Positions 12,663 through 24,971 of a stretch of 64,000 nucleotides of DNA are shown here, piece by piece (position 1 is the stretch's first letter; each line of letters opens with the position of its first letter). The notes under the pieces are model-generated. The model had not been told where the DNA came from. It did no database searches and saw nothing but the letters and a program-made list of their open reading frames with translations. The DNA lies in NCBI GenBank assembly GCA_905250115.1, contig CAJNOI010000026.1, forward strand, positions 722,790 to 786,789. The letters are read 5' to 3'. A program made the translations under genes and the position numbers. This DNA comes from Adineta steineri (taxonomy: Eukaryota; Rotifera; Eurotatoria; Adinetida; Adinetidae).

Positions 12663-14374
12663 TTAGTTATTATTTCCATTGTTATATCGAAGATGAAATT
12701 GTTTAGGAAGTGGATTTTCTTGATGTTGCATCATCATCATATGATGGGTACCATTTTGTAAAGATTCACCGGGTGCTGGACCATTTGGTGGTGGTGGAAT
12801 ACTAAATGCATTGCCTGGAATTTTATCAACATTCAAAGCCTAAAACAAATTTAAATAATTGAGTATTGTATAAAAAAGAAAACATACTCGATCACGTCGA
12901 AAATAATAGTTTGGTGGTCCTGGACTTATACAAACTTGATCATCTAATAATTGATCACCATCAACCCAATACATCATATAAAAATTACACATTTCATCAT
13001 TACCAGTTGGACTAAAGATAACAAAAACAAATATTTTTATTTTATTTAACATTTTAAATTATATCATACCCAGTTCTTACAACATGTGAACGTGTATTAT
13101 ACATAGTACAAATAGCTGCAACATAATCATCTTGTTTAATTGTTATATTATCTTTAACTGAAGAGAACATTTGTGGTAATTGAGGTGAACGTCGACCAAT
13201 TTCTGTCCATTCTTGATCATCATATGTACCACGTACTCGATAACCAGAATTGACAAGACCTTTAATTTAATTTCGATTTGATTTTTTTTTTCAAATAAAA
13301 ATTATTTACCTAATTTATGTGTATGAGCTCGAAAAGCAAATGGATGCATGACAATATCTTGTTGAATTTTACAAGCAACTTCAAATAATTCTACAGGATT
13401 AAAAAATAAGTATTAGTATAATATTTCAGTGTATAATTACCTTCAGAATTTGCTTGCATATAACCGCCAGCTGAAAGCGAATAGACACCAGCACGTTTAG
13501 ACGAACTAAATCATACAATAAGCTATTAGTACTACATAAATATTATTATCGATATGTTTACTTACGGAGTTGGTGATGTAGTTAAAACGAAACCAGAACG
13601 ATCAGTTTCACCAGCTTAATTAATAGATTTTATTTTAAAAGATAAGTTTTTATTGAAATATATTTTTACCTTTGAATTTATCAATATTTGCAAAATGAAC
13701 TTGTAATACAAGATATTTAATTGGTGTTGAAGCACCAATTTTAAAGGCAACATCTATAATAAATAAACGTATTAATTTTTTTTAAAGGTATTTTAGTCTT
13801 CATTTAACCTTTTGGTAATTCAGTTTTATTAGCATCCATTGCCCAAGCATAGATAATTGTTGAACCAGAAGCACATATTGGTCCTGTTTCATATTTTTGT
13901 GAAGAAGATGTTTCAGTATTAGCCATTTCACCACAATTCCTAATTACAGAGATATTATGATTTATTTTTGCTATGTGAACACTATGTCAGTTTTTTTATT
14001 TATACCAAATCTTTTTTTGACTACCTGGTTCTGTACATCCATAGAGTAACATATGATGAGCATCTTTCGATGTAGCCGATGGATTAAATGCAGCTAAATT
14101 TAATTAAATTAAAACAATTATTCTTCATATTATTAAATATTTACTTATATATGTTGGTTTATTTGTATCTAATTCAAACGATGAACATACATAATCATCA
14201 ACCTAATTATATAATAGAATATTATATGAAGTAGATCAAAATTTAATAATTACATACATGATTAGCAACAGCATCAGGCATAAGAATATTTAAAGTATTA
14301 GATGTATCTTCATTTGCTAATACTAATAATACCGAGGATAAACCAAGAATAATGGAGAATAAATTATAAAACAT
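12663..14374 (-). CDS. Peptidylglycine alpha-hydroxylating monooxygenase (PHM)
   Basis: A multi-exon minus-strand gene starting at 14372-14374 with a signal peptide (MFYNLFSIILGLSSVLLVLA) and ending with TAA at 12663-12665. It shows copper-site residues of PHM: the His-His pair in DAHHMLLYGC and the third His in LVLQVHF (CuM/CuH assignments by homology), the HxH pair in FRAHTHKLG, and the Met in CNFYMMYWVD. Other family motifs are GYRVRGTYDDQEW and an early Cys in DDYVCSSFEL. PHM hydroxylates the glycine at the C-terminus of neuropeptide precursors using copper, ascorbate and O2 in the secretory pathway. No PAL lyase domain follows. After the catalytic core there is only a Pro/Gly-rich and Met/His-rich tail, so this is a monofunctional PHM and the lyase step must come from another gene. 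Confidence 0.93.
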
Positions 14375-15750
14375 TATTCTTAAAAAAATACGATAGATAA
14401 AAGAAATAATCATTTAAATAAAGAACACTGATTTATATAGAAAACACTACCATGAATTAAATACTTTTACCACTACGAATAACTTATTAGAATTTTTTTT
14501 GTTCTATCGTCCTTATTTTTCTTTTATTTAATACAGTTCTAATTTCATATAGTATCTCGTCGTTCTACTGTAGTTGTCGTTACAAACATGTAAACATAGA
14601 AGAACAGCAAAAAAAAATAACAACGTTTCAACATAGAATTAAGGAAAGTACAAAAGTTCAGTATATTACTCGATTATATATATATATATGAGTGTGAATT
14701 ACAATTACGTAAAGTACTAAATTAATTATTCAATACTCTATTTTGTTAATAATGCATAGGAGACAATGTAGATTGAATATAATATTCTTCGTTTATTCTA
14801 TAATAAAAATCGCTGGATTTGTATATATAATCATAGTCATAGACACAACTGATTTTTACAGTATCTTCGACTAGAAAACGAATTCATGTTTAATTGACAA
14901 AACTTGGATTTCACAATATGATAAGGTAAAGAATAAGATATTACTCTTAATTTCATGATTGACAATAAAAATATCGTAGAAACTTCAGTTTTTTTTATGA
15001 GAAAACAGTCACAATATACATGAACATTGAGACAAGCATTTACTTGTATACTAGACTAATTAATATAGTCTAGCATACATATGTCTTCAATCAAAAAAAA
15101 ATAGATTTGTTAAATATTTCTATGGATTGTGTAGTCATCAATTTGTTTCATACGTATTCTATTGCAATCAAATCAACAAATAGTCTTCTTTATTTCTAGT
15201 TCTTCCATCATCATGATAAATGATGTATGAAACGTATACTTTTGAATAGGAAAGAAAAATATTTATTGTTTTTTTAGTAATGAATATGTTTTTTAAAAGA
15301 TAGAAGCATTACTTAAGTATAGTCGTTTTTTACTATTCTTTTATTCTGTTCAGATGAAAAGAGAACAAGAAAGAAAGAAATTCATCAAATTTGAATTAAT
15401 TCGACGACGAACAACACTCAAGTGTATACCGATCGAACCGATCAATGAAATAAAGGTGAAAAAAGAGAAAGGAAAAAAAGAGAATGATCGATACAGATGA
15501 GTTTTTAGTGCCTTTTTCTTATTCTGATATGTGTTTGATAATAACATGTGTCGTTTTTATATTACATGTAAGGTTCTATTCGACTGACATTTGATTAATT
15601 TCACTGACAAGAATAATTTAACTTTTACTTGCTCAGATAAATTTATTCAATTCATGTCATAGTATAAAAAGAATGAGTTCATCAATTGGTTGACATGATA
15701 AATTTTACTTATTTTTAGATAAACATATATATCTAAAGTTGCTTTCCCTA
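14375..15750. other. Intergenic between divergent PHM and HEXD genes
   Basis: About 1.4 kb of AT-rich sequence holding the 5' regions of both genes. I see no gene, repeat array or RNA gene. Confidence 0.5.
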
Positions 15751-18472
15751 ATGTTTTTATCTCGTCGAGCTAGTGGATTTCGAGCTATTCTTATTATTTT
15801 AACAATTGTTCTTATTCTAATTATTCTATCAAAATATTTTGTTAAAAATAATCATCAACGATCTATATCAATGAGTAATTATGATACAAATACTAAAGTG
15901 AATATATTTACACAAAAGAATTTAATAAATAAAAATTCTGAATTTATTAAAAATATGCCAAATTTACCATCTAATTTAATTCAAATTGTTAATCATTCAA
16001 TATCATTATATGTTCATTTTGATTTAAAAGGTGCTTCACCTAAAATATCATATTTTGAAAAATTATTTCCATTATTACATAAATGGGGTGCAACAGGTAT
16101 TTGCATAGAATATGAAGATATGTTTCCATTTGATGGAATTGTTAGTTCAATTAAACATAAACAAGCATATACGAAAGATGATATTGAAAAAATTAATCAA
16201 TTAGCAAAAGAAAATCATTTAGATGTTATGCCTTTATTACAAACTTATGGTAAGACAATTTATTTACAAACTTTTACTCTAGACAAAAAAAATTTTCAAC
16301 AGATATATATGATTGAAATATTAAAATTTTAACTATAAGAAGTGTGGGTGTGGGCGTGAATAAAAATTGATCATAACACCCTTCATATGATGAATCTAAT
16401 ATTGATTCTAACGAAGACTTTTAAGCGCATTGTAACTTTGTGAACTTTTTTGAGTGTTCTTTTATGTGTCAATTTCTAGCAGAATTTGTTCACAGTTGAA
16501 ACTAGATACGAAACTTGTCTACTGCACTGGTACGAAAATTATGAATTCTCCTTCGAAATAGAAATCCATAATAATTTAACTATTGTAATACTATCGTCAA
16601 GATTATCGGAGAAACATACGCCATGTGTTAATCACCAAAAGAAATTGATAATAAAATTTGTAAAATAATTATTAAAAAATTCCATCGAGTGTGCCATGTG
16701 TGTACATTTTCAAATCATTTTATTCTACAAGTAACGCACGTCTCGAGATTAGCTCAGCTCTTTCTCGTAGCAATGATATGTCTTCGCTCCCAGTGAACTA
16801 TTTATTCAAACAATTTCAAAAACTGAGTTTAGATTTGAATTCTACGATCTTGATAACCGTTCGGTCAATCCTTATAAAAAAACTGGTCCTTTGTGTAAAA
16901 AAATGACATCAGATTCGAACTCCCCGCATTGAAATACCCCCAGAAATGCCTTTTCCGGAAAAATAGTCTTCGATGTTTTTTTGACCCTGTGGACACAAGC
17001 AAGCAAACAAACGATTTATTTTTACTGGACTCTTCTCTACGAGAAAGAGAATACCAAATGAATCAATCTTTCGTTCAAAATTAATTAAAATAAATTTTTT
17101 TTTTCTGATTTTTTAGGTCATTTAGAATTTTTATTAAAATTAAAAGATTTCAGTGATTTACGTGAAAATCCGAAATATCCTCAAGTTATAACACCATGTA
17201 TAAATAAAACCTATACAATCCTTTTTTCTATGATTGATCAATATTTAAATTTACATCCAAATATACGTTTTTTTCATATTGGTCATGATGAAGTTTATTA
17301 TTTTTTAACAAATCCTGCTTGTGAAGAATTTCAACGTTTAACTGGTATTCAAAATCAATATGATTTATTTGCTTATCATTTAAATATAATCGCTAATTAT
17401 ATTAAGAAAAAATCTCCTGATATAATTCTATTCGTTTGGCATGATGTTTTACAAAATTTAAATATACAAATGTTACAAAAATATAATTTATTAAATTTAA
17501 TTAATCCGGTTTTATGGTCTTATAGAGAAGATATGCATGTTGAAGGATTTGTTATTGGTTCACAAGCAGATCTATTTGGTCAATATCAGACTTTATGGGG
17601 TGCAACTGCATTTAAAGGTGCAACAAATGAAATTGCAACTTTAAGTGATGTTAAACATTATCATGAAAGTTAGAAAATAAAATATAATAAATTTATTAAA
17701 AAGTTTTTGCTCTATAGATCAATTATCATGGATTAAACAATTACAATTATATATTCCAACCAAATGGAAAAATTTCGATGGAGTTATTTTAACTGGATGG
17801 TCACGATATGATCATTTTCTTTCATTATGTGAATTATTACCTTATTCAATTCCATCAATGATTTATTCAATAGCTGCATGGCAACAACAATTTAGTAGTC
17901 TTCCTAAACTTGATATTGTTCCAAGTTCATTACATGAATATGTACAAAAACAATTAGAATGTTCATCCGCACTTCATATAACTGTTCAAGATCATTCAAC
18001 AAAACCAGTACCGAAGTTAGTTTTAATTTGAAATTATTTGATCGTTGAAATTAAATAAAAATTTCTTAGATGTAAATTTCCTGGTGCTGGTGTTTATGAA
18101 GCTATGATATCTTTACCACGTATATGGTTACAAGTTCAAGAAGCTGAATCGTTTGTTAATAAATATGTAACTGATCTTCATGTTCGATATAAATATATTC
18201 ATATCAAACGTGGAGAAGAATGTTTAGAAAAATTAACACCTGTAATAAATTTATTAAAAGCATTTCTTATATCATTTACTAATTCAATGAATGAAGTATT
18301 TCCATCACAAGTTGCTATTGAATGGCTTGAAACATATTTTATGAAACGTTATAATTTAGTTAATGAACGACATGAATTTATTCAACATGCTGTTAATGAA
18401 CAAAAATCATGGTTACCAAGACCAATACCAGATACAGAAAATCTTGAAATTAATTATAAAAATAAAAGTTGA
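15751..18472 (+). CDS. HEXD: Hexosaminidase D-like GH20 beta-N-acetylhexosaminidase, membrane-anchored
   Basis: Exons 15751-16249, 17117-17668, 17718-18015 and 18070-18472 join in phase. After the first ATG a short basic stretch (SRRASGFR) precedes one hydrophobic segment ([19 protein letters not shown]), giving a type II membrane anchor. The catalytic barrel follows: [35 protein letters not shown], the GH20 acid pair Asp-Glu in [19 protein letters not shown], and the late [12 protein letters not shown]. Enzymes of this type remove terminal N-acetylhexosamine from glycoconjugates. Vertebrate HEXD is cytosolic or nuclear, so the N-terminal anchor is a difference. The first intron is 867 bases, much longer than its neighbours (see the separate entry). 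Confidence 0.9.
16250..17116 (+). other. Enlarged first intron of HEXD, probable insertion
   Basis: The intron is 867 bases against about 50 for most introns here. It begins with a telomere-like tract (16341-16370). Its middle, about 16480-17050, is locally less AT-rich and lacks coding exons, which fits an inserted non-autonomous element or a decayed gene piece. No terminal repeats were found by eye. Confidence 0.4.
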
Positions 18473-18794
18473 TCATTAGAATAATTATATCAAGAGAAAA
18501 AAAAAGAAATATGTGATAAAGTTTAGTGAATTTGTTATTTAAATATTTATGTAAAATAGTTTTGTCTTTTATGAATGAATTTAAACATTCGAAATATATA
18601 TTTTAATGTAACTCTAAAAAAATAATCGTCATTTGATTTGAATAATTATTATAAAGACAATGATAATAATATTTTATATTTACTTTTATTTTAACAACAA
18701 TATCATTATCAAATATATATCTTTTAAATTTTTAATTTTTAGAAAAGTTTTTACAAATCAATAGATTTATTAATAAAATGTTTATATAAAAAAA

Positions 18795-19254
18795 TTAATA
18801 TTTTATTGGTTGTGCACCTGCAGCTACAACTGCTCCATATGATGGAGGAGCTTCTTCTCTGAAACTATGTACTGGAACAGAAATTGGTGGTTGTGTAGCT
18901 AAATTATTTCGAAATGAATGAACTGGACCTTGTGGTACTAGCACTCTTTGTGTTGTTGTTTTTGAATTATTCGAATTTATATAGACACAGCATCGAATAC
19001 ATATCGAACATAAAACCAGACTGAGTGAAACAATAGTGAAGATTAAATAAGTTGGTAAACCACGACAATCTCCGTAATATGAACCACATGATTGACCGGC
19101 TAAAATAATACAAATGGTATTACGACTTTCAAATAAAATCGTACTTACGAGAGCAATAATAACTAGTAAAAGTTCCACTAGGACATATAATACTGGAAAC
19201 TTCTTTCGTTAGTGATAAAATAATAAATAATCCAAGAAACATTGAACGAAACAT
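18795..19254 (-). CDS. Small type I membrane protein with PPSY tail
   Basis: Two exons (19149-19254 and 18795-19099) with a 49-base intron, joined in phase (YYCS-PGQSCGSYYG). Signal peptide MFRSMFLGLFIILSLTKEVSS, a short Cys-containing outer segment (IICPSG, YYCSPGQSCGSYYGDC), one membrane span (YLIFTIVSLSLVLCSICI) followed by a Cys pair, and a cytoplasmic tail with a repeated VHSFR motif and PPSYGAVV. The PPxY motif could bind WW domains. The plan resembles Shisa/CYYR1/VOPP1-type small membrane proteins, but I cannot assign it to one. About 136 residues. Confidence 0.7.
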
Positions 19255-20355
19255 TTTGTTTTTAGAAATTCTTTTTACTAATGAAATATATTTTTTATAT
19301 CTTCAAAATGAAATAAAATAACGATGAAAATATTGTTTATATAGATATAATGTGATGTCATTGATAAGAAGAATAGAACTTTCTTTTGTTAGTGTCACCC
19401 ACGTGTAGAATAAAATCGTCATTAGATATCTCAGAAGAGATTACAATATTTGATCAACCTTTACTTGTCATTAGACAAAGTCTTCAACGAATAATACGAA
19501 AGTTTTAAAAAGAAATCTCACTTCATTTTTCATCGACTACGGTGCATTTTATAAAAATAAAAAAAATACCTATTACGAATCGATATTGAAAGCGTCTTCG
19601 AACTGCATTTTCACAATTTTCTTTTATCATTTATTGCCTGTGAGTAACGAACACGTGTTTAAATGAGACTACAATGTGGTGTGAGAAAGGACTGCAGTAA
19701 AAGTAACTGATATTTTCATTATATTTATCGTTTAATTATCTACGAATCTGATAGAAAATAGTATGGTATTGTTTTAGAATCGGTTTCTTCTGTCACAATC
19801 ATTATGGATTACATTATAGTGTCATATAAGGACATATGGTCATTATTCTAAGGCAAGACATTATATATATTTTTTGCATATACAGTTTGATAGCGTTTTC
19901 AACGAAAATTCTAAACAAATATTATTTATTCTTTGAAAACACATTGTACTGTGATCGATTAAAAATAAAGCGATATTTTGCAAAAAACTTTCGCATCATT
20001 CATTATTACAATAAGAATATCGAATTTTGAAATAAATATTTAATTTAATACGTGTTTGATAAAAAAAAATCACTATTCGTATACAATCTAAAATTTATAT
20101 CTGTAAAGAATAAATTCATCAAGTAACTATATAGTATTGTATCATATCAACAAAAGTAATGTTGAATATTATGCTGAGAATTCGTTGTACGTCTGCGAAG
20201 TGTATTATAAATGACTGGAGGCAAGATTTATGTCTTTACTCTTTCATTCGTTGAAAGAATGGGAGGAAGAAATTTCTTTTTCTTTTCTTTTTTATGTGTG
20301 TGTCCTTTATATCTAAGTGCAGTACTCACAAGTTGTCAGAATCATATTTGTTATC
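19255..20355. other. Intergenic, nothing recognised
   Basis: Divergent 5' regions of the small membrane protein and the PARP-like gene. A possible splice acceptor (GTGCAG near 20322) could end a 5' UTR intron of the latter. Confidence 0.4.
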
Positions 20356-21408
20356 ATGCAAGCTATGGAGGAACTTGAAAAGTTGGCTAAAAAACTTGAT
20401 GAAATTGATGATAAATTTAAAACAGAAGATCGTTCAGATCCATCATGGAACATACGTGTTCAGAAAAAAGATCTTATCGTAGAACAGATGCATGAACTTT
20501 TTCCGATAGTTCCAGATTCCTTCCCATTATCACGTTATCTTCTTTCATCATCATTTGGTCATCAAGTAGTAGCTGTTATGTGGATTGAATTTAAAAAAGA
20601 TCCGTTTCATTTAAATATTCTTTGTTATATGTTACTCAATGCATCATCAAATTTTTTAACATGTCATATCCTTCCTGTATTATCAAATATTATGAATCAA
20701 TGTGATTCGAATCAATTGTGCCAACTCAAACAAACACTGCTTGCGTATTCTCCACCTCATAATACTTCACGATATGCAATGAAATTAAAATTACTCGAAA
20801 AAATCGAACCTCAAATTGATTTTTCGATTTCCGATATAGTTAAAGATTCATATTGGTGGCGAGATGTCGAAAGTAAATTTTTTAATAGTCTTTCGGGTAC
20901 ATCACAATTTCGTCTTTGTGGTCTGAGAATAATTCGAAATAAAAAATTATTTGACAACTTTAATAATTATCGTGATTATTTAGGGGAAAATTCTCAAATA
21001 CTGTTTGTTTATCATGGTTCATCATCTAAATCTTTAGAAGGTATTGCTAAAAATGGTTTTCTAGAACCACATATGTTAGATAATGTAGCCAATAAAATAT
21101 CGATACTTGATCAAGGATATTTTGGTCGAGGCATTTATCAAGGTTTTGCTGCTGATTATGCAATTCATTATGCTGAAAATTATAAAAAATCGAATGAAAT
21201 TTTATTAAGTATGGTATTACCTGGTCGATCGTATATTGTTAAAAAAGGTGGTGAAAAATATGGTCAAGTTTGTGAATCTGACTTTGATTCACATCTATCA
21301 CCTGAAAATAAAGAAATTGTTTTATTTCAATCAAAACAAATATTACCATTATTTATTATTCGCTTTGAACGTATACCAAATGCAAACATTGTTGAAGAAC
21401 AATGTTGA
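20356..21408 (+). CDS. PARP-like ADP-ribosyltransferase
   Basis: Single-exon protein of 350 residues, started at the ATG 20356-20358 (MQAMEELEKLAKKLDEIDDK); upstream in-frame codons lack an ATG. The last third is a PARP catalytic fold: FVYHGSSSKSLEGIAKNGF (NAD-binding His), GYFGRGIYQGFAADYAIHYA (Gly-rich turn, with Tyr at the family's second position), LSMVLPGRSYIV, FDSHLSPENKEIVLF (third-position Glu) and QILPLFIIRF. So an H-Y-E set is present and ADP-ribosyl transfer is plausible. The first 200 residues are helical and lack a WWE, macro or zinc-finger motif that I can recognise. An AATAAA lies shortly after the stop. The target is unknown. Confidence 0.8.
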   Translation: MQAMEELEKLAKKLDEIDDKFKTEDRSDPSWNIRVQKKDLIVEQMHELFPIVPDSFPLSRYLLSSSFGHQVVAVMWIEFKKDPFHLNILCYMLLNASSNFLTCHILPVLSNIMNQCDSNQLCQLKQTLLAYSPPHNTSRYAMKLKLLEKIEPQIDFSISDIVKDSYWWRDVESKFFNSLSGTSQFRLCGLRIIRNKKLFDNFNNYRDYLGENSQILFVYHGSSSKSLEGIAKNGFLEPHMLDNVANKISILDQGYFGRGIYQGFAADYAIHYAENYKKSNEILLSMVLPGRSYIVKKGGEKYGQVCESDFDSHLSPENKEIVLFQSKQILPLFIIRFERIPNANIVEEQC

Positions 21409-21700
21409 TTCTTTGAGAAACAAATATACTTTTTTTTAATATCTTTTAGAACACTTAAAACATTTGTTGACAAAATTTTCAATAAAAAAAAATGAAGTTT
21501 CATTCGATTTAAAATCTTTTCTATTACTTTTAATGTATGGAATTTTTAGGGTGTGCATTGAATTAGGTTTGTCGGAACTTGTAACAATACTTTTTGTATT
21601 TATTAATTTTTATGTTTATTTTATAAATACAACGAGTCTATTTAGATTTATTCTTTCTTGTGAAGAATAAGAAAAATAAAGTAATACCTGTATATAATAA
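21409..21700. other. 3' flank of the PARP-like gene
   Basis: AT-rich sequence with an AATAAA near 21480. No further gene is seen before the inverted-repeat element. Confidence 0.4.
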
Positions 21701-23153
21701 TATCACATGTTGACAACGCAAGAAAAAAGTATCATCACTATCAATAACAAATATCTTTCAAATAGCAATAGTAACGATGTTTACTAAGGTATGGTGACGA
21801 TGCGTTTTAATAAGAAGAATCGTAATGAGTATCAATATTCTGTTCTTATATTATATTTACGTCAATCGTGTACACTTAACGAATAACATTTTTTCTTCAA
21901 AGAAGAAGAATTATATATGTATACTATATTTCTCCTTTATATTTCATGTTCAGGATATCCATTAAAAGGTAGAATCATCTCGAAAAAATATGCCCATGCC
22001 TTTTCAATTCAAAATCAAGTAGTATGGCAGTCGTACATATTCGTATTTATTTACTTCACAGAAAAACGTGAGGAGAATACTATGTACACATATAAATCAG
22101 TCAATCCACTTCAAGTCCGATTTCTTTCGTTATCTGATGATTAACTAGTTGGTCGATTTATAACAAACAGTGTACACCTCTAGAATATAGTACTAATTGG
22201 TGTTTTTATGACAATTTCTCTTATAGATATTTCTGAACATGAGATGCGTAGTTATTATTTGATTTTATGCCATACGAGATTGAATAATTCATGCAAAGAG
22301 CGACCGAAGTATTTCTGAATGAAAACCAATAAATGGCAAAGAAAAACATGAAACAAATTGAAAAAAAAATGTTTTATTTCGTGATAAACAATAATTTCAT
22401 AGTAAATGACACGCAAGATGATTTGTTCTGTTTGTTTTATGTACAACTCTCCTAATGCATAGCGGTTGATCATGACATTTTATGTTTAATGAGTGTAACC
22501 GCTGGCGAAAATAACCGCAAAAACAAAAATTTGAACTGTTTGAAAAAAATTAATGTATTTCAAAATCTATCAACTAGTTATCTACTGGCTCTGAAATATC
22601 TCAATTCGGTTACGATAGACTTGGAGAAAAATTTAACTAGTGTATCCTGACTTTCAGAATTCATTGCAGATTTACAGATGCTTGATGCAATATTTTGGGA
22701 GCTTTGCTTTACTTTATTGAGTGCTACATAACATATCTATTTCAGTAGTGTTTGTAAAAGTTTTTTTTTTTTTAGATATGTTATATTGATAGTAACAGCT
22801 GTGAATTTTTTCCCTATTCTCATCTTATGTATGACAAAACAATGTACGAATCATTTTCTCTTTATTCGGAGTGTTTTTTTTCATTATTTTTTTTTCTAAA
22901 AGTAGTGCAATAATTTTGTCGGTCGCTCTGATAACATAATTGTACTTTTATGAAAAAAATTGTTATTCCGTCAGTGTATTTAATCGATGCAAACAAAATA
23001 TAAGAACAATATATTGGTACTCACTACAATTTTTCTTGCTAAATAAAACGCATCATCACCATACTTTAGTAAACATCGTTATGATTGCTTTTTGAAAGAT
23101 ATTTGTTATTGATAGTGACGATGCGGTTTTTTTTGCGTCGTCATCATGTTATA
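21701..23153. mobile_element. Non-autonomous DNA-transposon-like element with about 190-base inverted ends
   Basis: The left end (21701 to about 21895) is repeated in reverse orientation at about 22945-23153. Shared blocks include CTATCAATAACAAATATCTT, ACGATGTTTACTAA and GTTCTTATAT, with scattered mismatches. The outermost matching bases are TATcACATGtTGACaACGCA on the left and its complement on the right. The roughly 1 kb interior has no long open frame and no recognisable transposase. I could not fix a target-site duplication by eye. The superfamily is unknown. Confidence 0.72.
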
Positions 23154-23245
23154 TTAGTGTACAGAGGTATATTACGTTGTTTTTCTTACTCCGTATTTTA
23201 TCTCTACTATATAAACATGGAAATTATATTGACGTTAGTTACATA

Positions 23246-23272
23246 AAATAAAGGTAAGGTAAGGTAAGGTAA
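23246..23272 (+). repeat. Short AAGGT/GTAAG microsatellite
   Basis: Four to five tandem copies of a five-base unit (AAGGT). It lies upstream of the reductase gene. No role is inferred. Confidence 0.8.
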
Positions 23273-23514
23273 CAAGTCTGTTAGTAAAAGAAAGATGACG
23301 AGGAGAGTTCCTAAGGATCTGCAGAAGATACTAATGAATTCATCACCGTTGTTGTCATTATAAAAAACTATGAAAGATTAACATTACTATTACGATTTCA
23401 TATCACATATGGCATAAGAAGTCTTGTAGATAGTCTGTTAAAGGAAGCAACAGCAGAACTTTTGACATGAATTGTTTCTATTTAAACGATTTCCAGATAA
23501 ATAATTTTAACAAT

Positions 23515-24515
23515 ATGTCCAGTTACGCTTCACAACCCATTAGTCAACAACGAGAAAGGTTAGTAATCTTATTTTCTACTGGTTCGTTCGAAATACTATA
23601 GTGTATGTTTATAGTGGTTCTCAAAGAAGTGGTGAACAACGGCCAATAGCATCGTCGACTGTTTCCCAAAATAATGAGCCAGAGCGACGTCAATCATCGA
23701 GATCTACAGAAACTGCAAGCAGTAGACACCATCGCAGTGATAGAGTAAGTAGATTTGTTACATGTCTCAGAGTGAAAGGAAATTCCTTTATTCAAATGTA
23801 GAGACGTCCAGTAATATTTGTAATCTATTATTCGATGTATGGACATATTGAACGTATGGCAAAAGAAGTCTGTGACGGTGTTGAATCTACAGGCTGTGAA
23901 TGTCGTCTATTTCAAATAGCTGAGACATTACCCGCTGAAGTTCTTGCTAAAATGCATGCTAAAGAAAAGAATAGCCAAATACCAATTATCAAAGCCGAAC
24001 AGTTACCCGAGGCTGATGGTATCATTTTTGGTATACCTACTCGTTTTGGCTCGACACCAACACAGGTCCGTGCTCTATTTGACCAATGTGGTGGTCACTG
24101 GATGTCTGATGCACTTTTCGGCAAGCCAGTAAGTTTTTTCGTTTACTCTCTCTTAGAATATTATCATATACTTTTGTAATAGGTAGGCGTCTTCTTCTCA
24201 ACAGGTTCGATCGGCGGTGGTCAAGAAACTACAGCACTCACCTGTGTGACCTTTTTTGCTCATCTTGGGATGATTTTTGTACCACTCGGTTATAAGAATA
24301 AACGTTTACAGAGCAATGATGAAGTACATGGTGGATCAGCATATGGTAAATTCATTCATTTTGTTTTTGTTCTCTAAATTTTCTTTTCTTCATCGTATTT
24401 AGGTGCGGGTACACTTGCCGGTGACGGTTCAAGACAACCAAGTGAACTTGAATTGGATCTTGCTAAAAGTCAAGGGCATCAATTCGCAAAAGTTGTGAAG
24501 AAACTAGCACGTTGA
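23515..24515 (+). CDS. WrbA-type NAD(P)H:quinone oxidoreductase (flavodoxin-like)
   Basis: Five exons: 23515-23558, 23615-23744, 23802-24128, 24183-24345, 24403-24515. The first two encode a Ser/Gln/Arg-rich N-terminal extension of about 58 residues ([15 protein letters not shown], then a run with [12 protein letters not shown]) not found in bacterial WrbA. The flavodoxin core starts at [20 protein letters not shown], with the FMN phosphate loop SMYGHI, the family motifs [10 protein letters not shown] and [12 protein letters not shown], the His-containing [13 protein letters not shown] and the C-terminal helix [16 protein letters not shown]. WrbA enzymes reduce quinones by two electrons using FMN. 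They occur in bacteria, fungi and plants and are scarce in animals. The extension may be a targeting or disordered region. Confidence 0.92.
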
Positions 24516-24862
24516 TCAAATTCACTAGTTTTATTTTTCTTAACATTGATTCTCTCGTATTAACGATACAGATGTATCGAATACATCGCTAATCTTATAG
24601 ATAAAATACAATAAAATAAATTTATCTTTAATTTAAATAATTTTTCATAATCACACAGAGTTTCGAGGATGTGAACGTGACTATAGAATGAAAGGATTTA
24701 TGTACACAATGTGCTGACTGCTATGAAAGAATCAGTCAATAATAACAAAAAGAACTAAATGCAACGATAGTAAACAGATTCAAAACTTTCTGTACCGCTT
24801 ACGACAAATTCATTGTTTAGGAAAAAAGAAGAAAATTCGTTTTTTTTCGTTAAAATATATCA

Positions 24863-24880
24863 TGAGTCACCGATGACTCA
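24863..24880. promoter_or_regulatory. Inverted pair of AP-1-like heptamers
   Basis: TGAGTCA and TGACTCA separated by four bases form a short perfect palindrome. It sits between the 3' ends of two convergent genes, so a promoter role is unlikely. It may be chance or a short transcript-end hairpin. Confidence 0.3.
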
Positions 24881-24971
24881 CATCACTCCGAACGGGCATA
24901 TTTTTCAAAGTCATTGCCAAAAAATATTAGATATTTATTATATAAATAAATAAAAAAATACTATGTAACGG

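Noticed and set aside
21917..22144. Open frame inside the inverted-repeat element
   Set aside because: No transposase motif or similarity and no conserved domain; probably not coding.
21701..23153. CRISPR-like or phage-like structure
   Set aside because: The repeats are a single inverted pair, not spaced direct repeats, and the whole window is eukaryotic.
24863..24880. AP-1-like palindrome as an enhancer
   Set aside because: It is between the 3' ends of convergent genes, so a regulatory role is not supported by position; listed only as a low-confidence site.
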